Shown here one piece after another: positions 42,302 to 52,000 of a stretch of DNA of 64,000 nt (position 1 is its first letter; every line of letters begins with the position of its first letter). The translations under genes and the position numbers were made by a program. This DNA comes from Acetivibrio sp964564015 (GTDB taxonomy: Bacteria > Bacillota > Clostridia > Acetivibrionales > Acetivibrionaceae). The stretch spans positions 1-64,000 of the forward strand of contig CAZLZR010000017.1 of NCBI GenBank assembly GCA_964564015.1, in the 5' to 3' direction. Below the pieces are notes generated by a model, which was given only the letters and a program-made list of their open reading frames with translations, had not been told where the DNA came from and did no database searches.

Positions 42302-42330
42302 GAAAAAAAGATCCCGCTCCCGGATCCTTT
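42302..42330 (-). terminator. Terminator between murG and murA
   Basis: Minus strand GATCC-GGGAGCG-GGATC extended by AAAG/TTTT and followed by TTTTTTT; ends the dcw transcript after murG. Confidence 0.85.
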
Positions 42331-42359
42331 TGAAATACACCTTTTTTTCTGAAATGATT

Positions 42360-43466
42360 CTATTTGGTTTTTGACTTTAACAATTCATCTATCAACGCAT
42401 AAATTTGTTTGCTTGCATTTGTAATTCCCATCTTTCTTGCGTTATCAGACATTTCTTTGAGTTTTGCCTTATCTCCCAGCAGTTCATTTATTTGCTCATA
42501 TAAAACATTGTGTTTAAGATCCTTTTCGAGAATAACAATTCCTGCTCCCTGCTTTTCGAGTGCCCTTGCATTGTATTCCTGGTGATTTGCCGTAACATAA
42601 GGCGAGGGAATCAACACCGAAGGAACTCCTAATGCAGTCAATTCGCTGATAGTAATTGCACCGGCCCTTCCTATTACCAGATCCGAAGCTGCTAAAACAT
42701 CAGCCATGTCATAAATATATGGAACTACTTTTATGTACTTTGATTTGATGCTTCCGAGCTTTTTCATTATCTTTTCGTGCTGTGCCTCACCTGTAGCAAA
42801 TAGGATATGATATTTATCCTCGTCACTGTGAAGCCTCAACATTTCACTTACCGTATGGTTTATTGTTTCTGCTCCCCTGCTGCCGGCAAAAATTACAACC
42901 AGTGGTTTACCACTTTCAATTCCAAGTTTGTTTCTTGCTGCTTTCCGATCTGCATTGAGCATCTCGCTGCGAATTGGGTTACCGGTAAAAACAACCTTTT
43001 TACTATGCTTAAAGAACTTTTCAGACTCTTTAAAACTGATAGCAACCTTATCTACAAACCTTGCCAGAATCTTGTTTGTAATACCCGGGAAAGCGTTCTG
43101 TTCATGAATCAAAGTAGGAATTTTCATTCTTGCCGCATTAAACAGAACAGGACCGCAAACATAGCCACCCGTCCCTATTACTATATCCGGCTTAAATTCT
43201 CTGACAATGCTTTTGGCCTCATGAAGCCCTTGAAACAACTCTTTTACAGCAATAAAAGTATCTCCTGAAAGTTTCCTTTTAAAGCCTCTTACCCTTATCA
43301 ATTTGAGTTCGAAATTCTCCCTTGGCACAAGCCTGGTCTCCAGTCCTTTTTGTGTCCCAATAAATAATATCTCACAACCCGGATTCTTGCTCCTTATGTA
43401 TTTGGCAATTGCTATACCGGGGTTAATGTGTCCTGCAGTTCCACCACCACTTATTATTACCTTCAA
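42360..43466 (-). CDS. murG: UDP-GlcNAc:lipid I N-acetylglucosaminyltransferase
   Basis: 368 residues. It adds GlcNAc to lipid I to make lipid II at the inner membrane face. SGGGTAGHINPGIA is the first glycine-rich motif, IGTGGYVCGP the second, LIHEQNAFPG the third, VFAGSRGAETINH and VIGRAGAITISELTALGVPSVLIPSP the UDP-sugar site. TTG start with GAGGTGA eight bases upstream. 14 bp after ftsW; last intact gene of the dcw cluster here. Confidence 0.96.
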   Translation of the reverse strand: MKVIISGGGTAGHINPGIAIAKYIRSKNPGCEILFIGTQKGLETRLVPRENFELKLIRVRGFKRKLSGDTFIAVKELFQGLHEAKSIVREFKPDIVIGTGGYVCGPVLFNAARMKIPTLIHEQNAFPGITNKILARFVDKVAISFKESEKFFKHSKKVVFTGNPIRSEMLNADRKAARNKLGIESGKPLVVIFAGSRGAETINHTVSEMLRLHSDEDKYHILFATGEAQHEKIMKKLGSIKSKYIKVVPYIYDMADVLAASDLVIGRAGAITISELTALGVPSVLIPSPYVTANHQEYNARALEKQGAGIVILEKDLKHNVLYEQINELLGDKAKLKEMSDNARKMGITNASKQIYALIDELLKSKTK

Positions 43467-43479
43467 AACTCAAATCACC

Positions 43480-44589
43480 TCAGATTCTGTCATAATTAGA
43501 ATATCTCGATATATTAAGAAGAATGCCTATCCCAGCCATAAGGAAAATAAGAGATGTTCCACCATGGCTAAACAATGGCAGCGGCATACCCGTAACAGGC
43601 ATCGATGAAGTCACAACCGCTACATTGATAATAACCTGTATTGCTACTAGAGAAGTAATACCTACAGCCACAAGACTACCAAAAACATCGGGAGCATTTA
43701 TCGAAATCTTTATCCCTCTCCAGATAAAAACAAGAAAGAGTAAAAGAACCGCTACTACACCTATGAATCCCATTTCTTCAGCTAAAATCGCAAAAATGAA
43801 ATCGTTATATGGCTCAGGAATATAGAGAAACTTCTGCATACTCTTTCCCAATCCTCTTCCAAAAAGTCCTCCTGAACCGATAGCATACAACGACTGAACA
43901 ACCTGATAACCATCTCCGCTAGGATCAGCAAACGGGTTAAGGAATGAAATCAACCTATCCCGTCTATATGGAAAAAATATAATCAATGCTATCAAACCGG
44001 CTATTGCCGGAACTGAGAGAATCATAAAATGTCTGATTTTTGAACCTGCAGTAAAAAGAATGATGCAAGCCACTCCAAAAATTATAATTGTTCCGCTAAG
44101 ATGGGGCTCAATGAGCAAGAGGCCTCCATATACCCCCAATAGTAACAGATACGGCAATAAACCCTTAAAAAAGGATTCAAGCCCATTCTTCCTTTTTGAA
44201 AGACTATAGGAGAAAAACAAAATAACCGCTAATTTAGCTGTTTCTGATGGTTGAAAATTAATTGGCCCGATAAAAATCCATCTTTTAGCACCATTTAATT
44301 CCGTTCCGATAACAGGCACCAACGCAAGAAGAGCGATACTTCCAATCAGAAAAACAGGTGACCATTTACCAAGCTTCCTGTAGTCAATATTCATTGTAAC
44401 GAACATCGCCAGAAATGCCAATGGCAAATACAATAACTGTTTCTTTATAAAATAGTAAGTATCATTCATATTATTATTTGCATGAGGAGCACCGGCACTA
44501 AAAACCATTATGGTGCCCAGACTCAGCAATATTAAAACCGTCATAAATAATAGAAAGTCAAAAGGTTTCTTTGAAGTATTGGAAGCCAT
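43480..44589 (-). CDS. ftsW: Peptidoglycan glycosyltransferase FtsW/SpoVE
   Basis: About 369 residues from ATG 44589 (GGGGG six to seven bases upstream). SEDS family with ten membrane segments: GAKRWIFIGPINFQPSETAKLA is the signature, followed by IEPHLSGTII, FIFAILAEEMGFIG and TGMPLPLFSHGGTSL. It polymerises lipid II with a partner class B PBP, here presumably the SpoVD-type PBP at 48747-50918. Position between mraY and murG argues for the division or sporulation (SpoVE) role, as opposed to the RodA at 54116. Confidence 0.93.
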   Translation of the reverse strand: MASNTSKKPFDFLLFMTVLILLSLGTIMVFSAGAPHANNNMNDTYYFIKKQLLYLPLAFLAMFVTMNIDYRKLGKWSPVFLIGSIALLALVPVIGTELNGAKRWIFIGPINFQPSETAKLAVILFFSYSLSKRKNGLESFFKGLLPYLLLLGVYGGLLLIEPHLSGTIIIFGVACIILFTAGSKIRHFMILSVPAIAGLIALIIFFPYRRDRLISFLNPFADPSGDGYQVVQSLYAIGSGGLFGRGLGKSMQKFLYIPEPYNDFIFAILAEEMGFIGVVAVLLLFLVFIWRGIKISINAPDVFGSLVAVGITSLVAIQVIINVAVVTSSMPVTGMPLPLFSHGGTSLIFLMAGIGILLNISRYSNYDRI

Positions 44590-44631
44590 AGTTACCCCCT
44601 TTTCTGCTCTTGCCATATTACTTAAAATTTC

Positions 44632-45624
44632 TCAATAAAATTTAATTCCCAGCATCAACAAGCTTGCTATACATAAAAGAACTGTCACTGCCCAAAATAC
44701 ATAAACCACTCTTACTTCTTTCCAACCCAGAAGCTCAAAGTGGTGATGTATCGGTGCCATCTTAAAAACTCTCTTTCCGGTCATCTTGAAAGATACAACC
44801 TGAATAATAACCGATAATACTTCAATTAAATATATGCCACCGGCGACAAACAATATTACAGGCATCTTCATAACAACAGCAACTGCCCCTACAGCTCCAC
44901 CAAGAGCCAATGATCCTGTATCGCCCATAAATATTCTTGCAGGATGAGCATTGTATGCTAAGAAGCCAAGACAACCACCTGCAACTATTGAGCAGAAAAT
45001 TTTCACATAATCCCACTCATTTCTTGTCATAGCAACAATTGAAAAGAATACTGTTACTATAAGAGTTATTCCCGCACATAAACCATCGAGACCATCTGTT
45101 ATGTTAACAGCATTTGTGGCATAAGTCAGAAGTAATATTGTAAATGGTATAAAGAGCACTCCCAGATCCAAAGTCATATCCATCCCAAACAATGGAATGA
45201 TAATATCAGTACCTATCTGAGATTTTGATACATAAAAAGAAAATGTAACGGCTATAATGAGTAGTCCAATTAATTTTTGATTCCAGTAAAGTCCGTCTTT
45301 TCTTTTTTTTACCACCTTTATAAAATCATCTATAAATCCTATCAACCCGAATCCAATTGTAACAAGGGCAACTGGCAGTATTCTTATATCTATGGTTGAA
45401 TAAAAAACCGACAGCAACACTACAGGAATCAGGAAAAGGAATCCCCCCATAGTTGGCGTCCCAGTTTTCTTAATATGAGACTTAGGTCCATCATCCCTTA
45501 CTGTCTGGCCAAACTTCAATCTTGTCAGAAGAGGAATGAGCAGAGGCCCTAATATCAATGTCATAAAAAAGCTTACCATAAACATTAAAACATGTGTAGA
45601 AATATTGAATGGTATTTTGTCCAA
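44632..45624 (-). CDS. mraY: Phospho-N-acetylmuramoyl-pentapeptide transferase
   Basis: 330 residues, ten membrane segments. It moves phospho-MurNAc-pentapeptide onto undecaprenyl phosphate (lipid I). The Asp motifs are FIDDFIKV and NITDGLDGLCAG; FMGDTGSLALGG and the cytoplasmic HHHFELLGWKEVRVV are diagnostic. The start is a TTG with GGGGGGAG upstream. Between murF and ftsW in the conserved order. Confidence 0.96.
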   Translation of the reverse strand: MDKIPFNISTHVLMFMVSFFMTLILGPLLIPLLTRLKFGQTVRDDGPKSHIKKTGTPTMGGFLFLIPVVLLSVFYSTIDIRILPVALVTIGFGLIGFIDDFIKVVKKRKDGLYWNQKLIGLLIIAVTFSFYVSKSQIGTDIIIPLFGMDMTLDLGVLFIPFTILLLTYATNAVNITDGLDGLCAGITLIVTVFFSIVAMTRNEWDYVKIFCSIVAGGCLGFLAYNAHPARIFMGDTGSLALGGAVGAVAVVMKMPVILFVAGGIYLIEVLSVIIQVVSFKMTGKRVFKMAPIHHHFELLGWKEVRVVYVFWAVTVLLCIASLLMLGIKFY

Positions 45625-45757
45625 AATTTATCTCCCCCCACGAAAAACTTTACCCGGGCAATTGATATTTATCTGTATATGCAATTCTTCTCGCCATGGT
45701 TACACTTCTATTTTTATTTACACAAAAACTTTATTTCACTAGTATATCTATACACTT

Positions 45758-47137
45758 CTAAAGGTTTGTTGTCAATAGGTTTACTATTTCCTCCATTTTC
45801 ATACCTCTTGACCCCTTTACTACCAATGCATCTCCTGTTTTAACAAACTCTAAAAGGAATTTCCCGGCATCACTGTTATTTTTAAAGTGAAAAACTCTAT
45901 CCGCTGATGCGCCAGCTGCCAAAGCACCTTCCGCTGTATTTATACTATGCTCGCCAACAGCAACTATATAACTTACACCTTTTGAAACTGCAAACATCCC
46001 CACACCCCTATGAGCTTTTACAGATATGTCACCAAGTTCCAACATATCTCCTAAAACTGCAATGGTTCTGTTTTTATCCGCCACATCCATAAGTACGTTT
46101 ATTGCCGCTTCCATGGATTGCGGACTTGCATTGTATGCATCATTTATAATTTTTATCCCACTATGTTCGGTTATATTCAGTCTCATCTTACCGGGTGAGA
46201 ATTCTCCGATACCTTCAATAATATCTCTTACCGGTATATTAAGCTCAATTCCTGCTGCTATGGCTGCGAGCGCATTATGTATATTGTGAATTCCAGGAAC
46301 CGGAACATGCACCTTATAACTGCTGTTTTCTATATCTATTTCAAAACTGGTTCCGTGCATGCCTTGGGAGCTTATATTATAGGCCTGATAGTCAAGTCCG
46401 TCTTCCATTCCATAGAATACCGTTCTATATTTCAGAAGGTCTTTCAAACCATACAATAAATTATCATCTCCGTTTAGTATTACCAGACCGCTACTTTTTA
46501 ATCCCTCGAATATCTCCATTTTTGCTTTGAGAATGTTTTGCCTTGAGCCCAGTTTTTCTATGTGAGACAAACCTATATTGGTTATAATAGCTATATCCGG
46601 CTTTACAATGGATGTAAGCCGGCTAATCTCCCCAAAACCACTCATACCCATCTCAACTACAGCAGCCTCATGAGATGATTCAAGGTTGAAGACTGTCAAC
46701 GGAACTCCAATTTCATTATTGAAATTTCCCTGTGTTTTAAGGACATTAAACTTCTTTTTCAAAACACTCGAAACCATATCCTTTGTACTGGTCTTTCCAA
46801 CACTACCGGTAATACCTACGAACGGGATAGAAAACTTTTCCCTGTAGTAAGCTGAAAGCTTCCTTAGAGCACAAAGGGTGTCTTCAACTTTAATAACCAC
46901 CTTGCCCTCATAGGCTGAAGTATCCTTATGAACTAAACATCCCTCTGCTCCCTGTTCAAGAGAAGTAATCACATAATCATGACCGTCAAACTTTTCTCCC
47001 ACCAGAGGAATAAAAAAGTCACCTTTGGTTACCTTTCTTGAATCAGTGGTAATATTTGAAAATTCTGCCTCTGGATTACCTGAAATCAATACTCCGTTTA
47101 CTGCATTTACAATCTCTTTACATTTTAATGTTTCCAT
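45758..47137 (-). CDS. murF: UDP-MurNAc-tripeptide D-Ala-D-Ala ligase
   Basis: About 459 residues. ATP-binding GITGSVGKTSTKDM, VVEMGMSGFGEI, INDAYNASPQSMEAA and VLGDMLELGD are MurF hallmarks. It completes the UDP-MurNAc-pentapeptide. GGAGG is six bases before the ATG at 47137; the ATG two codons earlier directly touches the SD. It follows murE by 71 bp. Confidence 0.95.
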   Translation of the reverse strand: METLKCKEIVNAVNGVLISGNPEAEFSNITTDSRKVTKGDFFIPLVGEKFDGHDYVITSLEQGAEGCLVHKDTSAYEGKVVIKVEDTLCALRKLSAYYREKFSIPFVGITGSVGKTSTKDMVSSVLKKKFNVLKTQGNFNNEIGVPLTVFNLESSHEAAVVEMGMSGFGEISRLTSIVKPDIAIITNIGLSHIEKLGSRQNILKAKMEIFEGLKSSGLVILNGDDNLLYGLKDLLKYRTVFYGMEDGLDYQAYNISSQGMHGTSFEIDIENSSYKVHVPVPGIHNIHNALAAIAAGIELNIPVRDIIEGIGEFSPGKMRLNITEHSGIKIINDAYNASPQSMEAAINVLMDVADKNRTIAVLGDMLELGDISVKAHRGVGMFAVSKGVSYIVAVGEHSINTAEGALAAGASADRVFHFKNNSDAGKFLLEFVKTGDALVVKGSRGMKMEEIVNLLTTNL

Positions 47138-47208
47138 TGTCATCCTCCGGATTGTTAAGACTGTGTATGACTAAAATATAAGTTCGTACTTAAGGATTAT
47201 TTATATTT

Positions 47209-48660
47209 TTAATTTGCCTTCATTTCATCAAGTATTTCCCTGACTACTTCCCTTTCATCGAAGTGGATGGTTTTATCATTAAGCATAATATATGTCTCAT
47301 GGCCTTTTCCCGCAAGAACTATTACATCCTTTGGCTGAGCATTTTTGATTGCATATTTTATTGCTTCTCTTCGGTCTACAATTGTTATATATGCGGAATT
47401 TGTCTTTTGGATACCCGCTTCTATATCTTTGATTATTTCGGCAGGCTCTTCAGTTCTGGGATTATCCGAGGTAATTATAGTAAAATCCGCAAGGTTTCCG
47501 GAAATTTCCCCCATAATCGGTCTCTTTGTCTTATCCCGATCTCCTCCACATCCGAATAAACTTATCACCCTCGCCGGGGCATAACCCTTTACGGTTGTAA
47601 GGATATTTTCCAAGCTGTCCGGAGAATGTGCATAATCGATAATAACTGTGTAATCAGTTCCTGTCTGGACCACTTCAGCCCTTCCGGGTACTGTGACATT
47701 CTTTAATCCTTTCTGTATAAATTCAAAGGGTATACCCATCAATGCGCAGCTTCCAATAGCTCCTAACGCATTATACACACTGAATCTTCCCGGTATATTG
47801 ACTGTGATATCACCTGTAAACCATGGTGAAACAACTTTGAACTCTACACTGCAAGGATGCTTTACTATATCTGTTGCTTTTATATCCGCATTGTTGTCAA
47901 TAGCAAATGTAAATACTTCACATTCAGCATTTTCAACAACCTGTCTTCCATATTCACTATCCACATTTATAAGACCTTTTTTACACATCTTAAACAACTT
48001 CATTTTTGCTGCGAGATAGTTTTCAAAGGTTTTATGAAAATCGAGATGATCTCTTGAAAGATTTGTAAACACCCCGATATCAAACTCTGAGCAGCTGACC
48101 CTATGTAGATCAAGAGCATGAGAAGACACTTCCATCACAACACTGTTAACCTGTTTTTCAACCATTTCACCAAAAAGTTCCTGAAGATCATAACTTTCAG
48201 GAGTTGTTCTATCTGTAGGCAGAACTTCGTCACCTATTTTGTTGGATATTGTTCCTATAAGCCCGGTCTTCTGTCCATAAGCCTCAAGTATTGACTTTAT
48301 CATATATGTGGTTGTTGTCTTACCCTTTGTACCTGTTACCCCCACAAGATTGAATTTTCCGGACGGATGAGCGTGAAACTTGTCAGCAACATTTGCCAAT
48401 GCATATCTGGTATCCTTAACTCTTATTACCGTTATACCTTCAGGGACTTCAACCTCTCTTTGAACAATTAAAGCCCGGGTACCGTTTTCAATAGCTTGAG
48501 GAATAAACTTATGTGCGTCAGCCTTGAATCCTTCTACACAAACAAAGAGCGAACCGCTTCTCGTTTTTCTCGAATCATATGCTATGTTGCTGACCTCTAA
48601 ATTCAAATCACCTTTTACATCAACTATTTCCAAATCTCTTACCAATTCTTTCAGTAACAT
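47209..48660 (-). CDS. murE: UDP-MurNAc-L-Ala-D-Glu:meso-DAP ligase
   Basis: About 483 residues from ATG 48660 (GGGAGG about ten bases upstream; longer in-frame readings lack one). GVTGTKGKTTTTYM is the P-loop, HALDLHRV and NLSRDHLDFH follow, and TSDNPRTEEP is the DNPR motif that selects meso-diaminopimelate. That agrees with a DAP-type wall and with the lysine-riboswitch dap operon in the same window. Confidence 0.95.
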   Translation of the reverse strand: MLLKELVRDLEIVDVKGDLNLEVSNIAYDSRKTRSGSLFVCVEGFKADAHKFIPQAIENGTRALIVQREVEVPEGITVIRVKDTRYALANVADKFHAHPSGKFNLVGVTGTKGKTTTTYMIKSILEAYGQKTGLIGTISNKIGDEVLPTDRTTPESYDLQELFGEMVEKQVNSVVMEVSSHALDLHRVSCSEFDIGVFTNLSRDHLDFHKTFENYLAAKMKLFKMCKKGLINVDSEYGRQVVENAECEVFTFAIDNNADIKATDIVKHPCSVEFKVVSPWFTGDITVNIPGRFSVYNALGAIGSCALMGIPFEFIQKGLKNVTVPGRAEVVQTGTDYTVIIDYAHSPDSLENILTTVKGYAPARVISLFGCGGDRDKTKRPIMGEISGNLADFTIITSDNPRTEEPAEIIKDIEAGIQKTNSAYITIVDRREAIKYAIKNAQPKDVIVLAGKGHETYIMLNDKTIHFDEREVVREILDEMKAN

Positions 48661-48746
48661 ACTTTTTCTTCCTCCCATCGTACCAGAAGCTTTGTAAACA
48701 AACACTTTATTGTACTATTATAGGTCATTGTCAGCCACAAAGTTTT

Positions 48747-50918
48747 CTAATCGGTATCAAGATATCTGAAATCCACTTCTACAACAGTACCCTCCGGAAC
48801 TTCCTTCTCCGGTTCAAAACTCTGGCTCATCGCATTACCTATTCCATTTATTTTAATGTTCAAGCCTGCATTATTAAGCGCCTGGGTTGCCTCATCAACA
48901 GTCTTCTTTGCCAAATCCGGCACCTTAACCATCTTTTCGTTCTCAGGTGTATTTGTGTATACAATTATTACAGAGTTTTTAGCTATACTTGCACCTGCTT
49001 TAGGTGTCTGCTGCTTAACAATTGCATCATTACCTTTATTATCGCCTTCAATTTTCCATTCAAGTCCTTTTTCTTTAAGAACTTTTTTCGCTTCATCCAC
49101 TGACTTATCCCTTAGATCAGGAACATAAACTTCTTCTGCCAGCATTTCCAGATCTTTTTCATTATATCTTCTTTCAACTCCCAGATAATTTAATGTATCC
49201 TCCACTATCTTTCCGGCAACGGGAGCAGCAATAACTCCACCGTAATAGGTATCTCCTCTTGGATTATCCAATGTAACAAGAACACATATTACAGGATTGT
49301 CGGCTGGGGCAATTGCTGAAAATGATGCTACATAAACACCATCAACCTTGGTTTCAGACGTACCGGTTTTACCTGCGACCCTATACCCCTTTACATAGGC
49401 ATTTTTACCCGTACCTTCGGATACAACACCTTCAAGTACTCCCCTTAAACTCTCTGAAGTACTTTGAGATATAACATTTCTGACAACTTCCGGTTCAAAC
49501 TTCTGCACAACATTACCGTTTTCATCGGCAAGTTCCTTTATAAGCCTTGGCTTCATAAGTTTCCCACCATTTGCAATTGCACCATAAGCCGTTACAAGCT
49601 GTATTGGTGTGATCTGAAAACGCTGTCCGAAAGATGCAACAGCCATATCAATTTCTGTTGGTTTTGTATGAAATATACTTTGCATTTCTCCCGGAAGATC
49701 AATTCCGGTCTTGTCATAAAACCCAAAGGCTTTTATATACTTGTAAAACGTGTCAACTCCCATACTCTGTGCCACTTTAACAAATGCAGGGTTACAGGAA
49801 TTATAAACTGCCTTCCAGAAGGGTTCAACCCCGTGAAAATTTGGTTTCCAGCAGTTTATATTGTGACCTGATACATTTACAGTATGGTCACTAGTCATTG
49901 TATCAGGAGTTACAACCCCTTCTTCAAACCCTGCGGCTGTCGTAATTGCCTTAAATGTAGAACCAGGTTCGTATGTGTCCATTACACACTTATTTCTCCA
50001 TACAGTTTTTCCAAGTACCTCTACATCATCAGTAGTAGTTCCCTTCCATGTGTTTTTATCAACACCCGGAGGCGCAGCCCATGGATCGTTCAAATCAAAA
50101 TCAGGTTTTGATACCATTGCCAGGATATCACCGTTTCTCGGATCAAAAACTATTGCTGTGGCTCCATTTAAAACCTTATTATCCTCAATGGCCTTATCTA
50201 ACGCATTAGCAGCAAAATATTGTATATTTTCATCAATTGTCAGAACTACATTCAGACCATCCTGAGGATCAATACGTTTTTCTTCAGAAAAAGGCACATA
50301 CCGTCCGCTTGCATCTGTTTCACTTAAGATCTTTCCCGGAACACCTTTAAGATACTTCTCCATTATTTTCTCTATCCCGGCAAGTCCTTGATTGTCTGCT
50401 CCTGTAAAGCCAATAACATGTGACGCCAGATTATTTTCAGGATAGAACCTCTTTGTATCCTCATCTATATATATGCCTACAATTTTCGCATCTTTCTTCC
50501 ATTGTCTAACTTCATTACCAACCTCTTTTTCAACCTTCTTCTTAACAATTTCATAACTGCTATTCCTGGTAATTCTCTTTAATACGTCTTCTTTATTGAG
50601 ATCCAGCAATTGCGCAAGCTTTTCTGCAATTTCTTCCTGTTTAACTACCTCTAGTTTTTTTATTTCTTGTGGATTTGCCACTATCCTCTCAACGGTAGCA
50701 CTTATTGCCAGAACTTTCATATTCCTGTCCAGAATAGTACCGCGTTTTGGAGTTATTTCCCTGTCACGGTTTTGTTGCTCGAATGCTTTCTCCTGATACC
50801 ACTGGCCATCTTTTATCTGAATCCACCCAACCCTGACTGTCAGGGCTGCTACAAGCGTTGAAAATGCCAACATCAGAAATATTAGTCTTTTCTTCATTGC
50901 TACACCAGGACCTGCCAC
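48747..50918 (-). CDS. spoVD: SpoVD/PBP2B-type class B penicillin-binding protein with two PASTA domains
   Basis: About 723 residues from GTG 50918 (GGAGGG six bases upstream); in-frame codons up to 51011 lack an SD. One N-terminal membrane segment, a dimerisation domain (REITPKRGTILDRN), and a transpeptidase domain with PGSTFKAIT (active Ser), YNSCNPAF and AGKTGTSE. Two C-terminal PASTA domains begin VPDLRDKSVDEAKKVL and VKVPDLAKKTVDEATQAL. It cross-links peptidoglycan with a SEDS partner. A single PBP occupies this site, so it may serve division (PbpB) as well as sporulation. Confidence 0.9.
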   Translation of the reverse strand: MAGPGVAMKKRLIFLMLAFSTLVAALTVRVGWIQIKDGQWYQEKAFEQQNRDREITPKRGTILDRNMKVLAISATVERIVANPQEIKKLEVVKQEEIAEKLAQLLDLNKEDVLKRITRNSSYEIVKKKVEKEVGNEVRQWKKDAKIVGIYIDEDTKRFYPENNLASHVIGFTGADNQGLAGIEKIMEKYLKGVPGKILSETDASGRYVPFSEEKRIDPQDGLNVVLTIDENIQYFAANALDKAIEDNKVLNGATAIVFDPRNGDILAMVSKPDFDLNDPWAAPPGVDKNTWKGTTTDDVEVLGKTVWRNKCVMDTYEPGSTFKAITTAAGFEEGVVTPDTMTSDHTVNVSGHNINCWKPNFHGVEPFWKAVYNSCNPAFVKVAQSMGVDTFYKYIKAFGFYDKTGIDLPGEMQSIFHTKPTEIDMAVASFGQRFQITPIQLVTAYGAIANGGKLMKPRLIKELADENGNVVQKFEPEVVRNVISQSTSESLRGVLEGVVSEGTGKNAYVKGYRVAGKTGTSETKVDGVYVASFSAIAPADNPVICVLVTLDNPRGDTYYGGVIAAPVAGKIVEDTLNYLGVERRYNEKDLEMLAEEVYVPDLRDKSVDEAKKVLKEKGLEWKIEGDNKGNDAIVKQQTPKAGASIAKNSVIIVYTNTPENEKMVKVPDLAKKTVDEATQALNNAGLNIKINGIGNAMSQSFEPEKEVPEGTVVEVDFRYLDTD

Positions 50919-51097
50919 ATTATTCCCTCCAAAATACAGTCTGAAAAATAAAACCTTACAATAAACGTACTGCGCCATAATTCTAATATAATAACCCGGT
51001 CTTTGCTTCAAGGAATAGTTCCACCAGTTCTTGAAGCTAAAACTCCTGCTTTATTTTAAAATTAAGACGCAGTTGTAACAAACAATCAATTACTATT

Positions 51098-51177
51098 CTT
51101 CTCAAAAAGTTTGCTTTTTTGCTGACTTTATATTTAAAGTCTTATATCTTAAGCGTTATAAGTCACTTTTTGAGAAG
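51098..51177. other. Three-way-junction-like structured element
   Basis: Outer stem CTTCTCAAAAAGT (51098-51110) with ACTTTTTGAGAAG (51165-51177), 13 bp perfect. Inside, GACTTTA/TAAAGTC (51124-51130/51135-51141) and CTTATA/TATAAG (51141-51146/51157-51162) form side hairpins. No U-run on either side. It lies between spoVD and ftsL in the operon's transcribed strand: candidate RNA structure or non-autonomous element. Confidence 0.45.
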
Positions 51178-51192
51178 TACAGTTCATCTGTT

Positions 51193-51238
51193 TATCACAA
51201 CGGAACTTACAGCTTTGACTTCCGCTTCCGCTGTGATA
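51193..51238. repeat. REP-like imperfect palindrome, copy 1
   Basis: TATCACAACGGAA / TTCCGCTGTGATA, one mismatch. On the minus strand GTAAGTTCCGTTGTGATAAACAG-like sequence matches 62995-63017 at about 20 of 23 positions, so it is a dispersed repeat (see 62941-63020). Confidence 0.5.
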
Positions 51239-51305
51239 TGATTTAATTAACGTTTGTTCTCTATCAGCAACGTATTTTAAATTATTAATAACTTAAGTAT
51301 CAACT

Positions 51306-51797
51306 CTAGTAGAGAAATCTTGTCAACTCATCAACCTTACTCAATAGAGTATCAAAGAAATTCCCGACAGTTTTGCTTTCGTCTTTAATCTCTTCTGAAG
51401 CAGTAGTAAAATCACTTTTTGGTACACTTACGTATGTTAACTGGTACTTGTCAGGTTGCTGCATACCCAAATTTTCCTCTGCAATTTGCTTGACTTTTTG
51501 AAGATCAAGTTCACTCTCTATTTTAACCATAAGCCGAGTATTTTCATTTCTAATTTCTGTGTACTCGTTCATTCTTGTATTTATTTTATAATTCAGATCT
51601 GTTATCAAAGCATATCTGTACATTACTAACCCACATAAGGAGAATACAATCAAAAAGGCAAATACAACTTTTACTTTTACCTTATTGTTAACTCTTTGCT
51701 TTTTCTTTTCGCTGAGGACTTTATTTTCCTCGTAGACGTCATATTCAAGTTTTCTTGCCGCAGTACCTTGTATGTAGTTTTTATCCGTTTTTATCAT
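51306..51797 (-). CDS. ftsL: FtsL-like cell division protein
   Basis: 163 residues: basic cytoplasmic N-terminus, one membrane helix (about 45-63, VVFAFLIVFSLCGLVMYRY), then a coiled coil (ITDLNYKINTRMNEYTEIRNENTRL) and an LGMQQPDKYQLTYV segment that is the usual FtsL/DivIC ending. It recruits the septal synthase with DivIC and DivIB. The long C-terminal tail (about 130-163) is unusual. Position between rsmH and the PBP gene fixes the assignment. SD GAGGTG. Confidence 0.85.
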   Translation of the reverse strand: MIKTDKNYIQGTAARKLEYDVYEENKVLSEKKKQRVNNKVKVKVVFAFLIVFSLCGLVMYRYALITDLNYKINTRMNEYTEIRNENTRLMVKIESELDLQKVKQIAEENLGMQQPDKYQLTYVSVPKSDFTTASEEIKDESKTVGNFFDTLLSKVDELTRFLY

Positions 51798-51995
51798 ATG
51801 TATTCACCTCATATGCAATTTATTACGTTATACCAAAAAAGTTAACATCTCCCGCTAAAAGCAGACAATAAATCCGGGGGTCAGCCCTAAGGCATACTCT
51901 CCCGGAATTAATCTCATTAAATTTGATATAGCAATCAGCCCTATCAAATTCAGGTGCTTATATTTTACATTAAGCACAATAATAATTCTTTTACT
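51798..51995. other. Non-coding spacer with hairpins upstream of ftsL
   Basis: Contains two possible hairpins on the transcribed strand: ATTTGATA / TATCAAAT around 51918-51950 and CCGGGAG / CCCCCGG around 51875-51915. No gene seen. Together with the repeat array it makes a 578-bp gap that interrupts the normally compact rsmH-ftsL junction. Confidence 0.4.
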
Positions 51996-52000
51996 TCATC

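Noticed and set aside
50919..51011. Longer N-terminus for the SpoVD-type PBP
   Set aside because: The extension lacks an SD and passes through the GGAGGG that serves the GTG at 50918.
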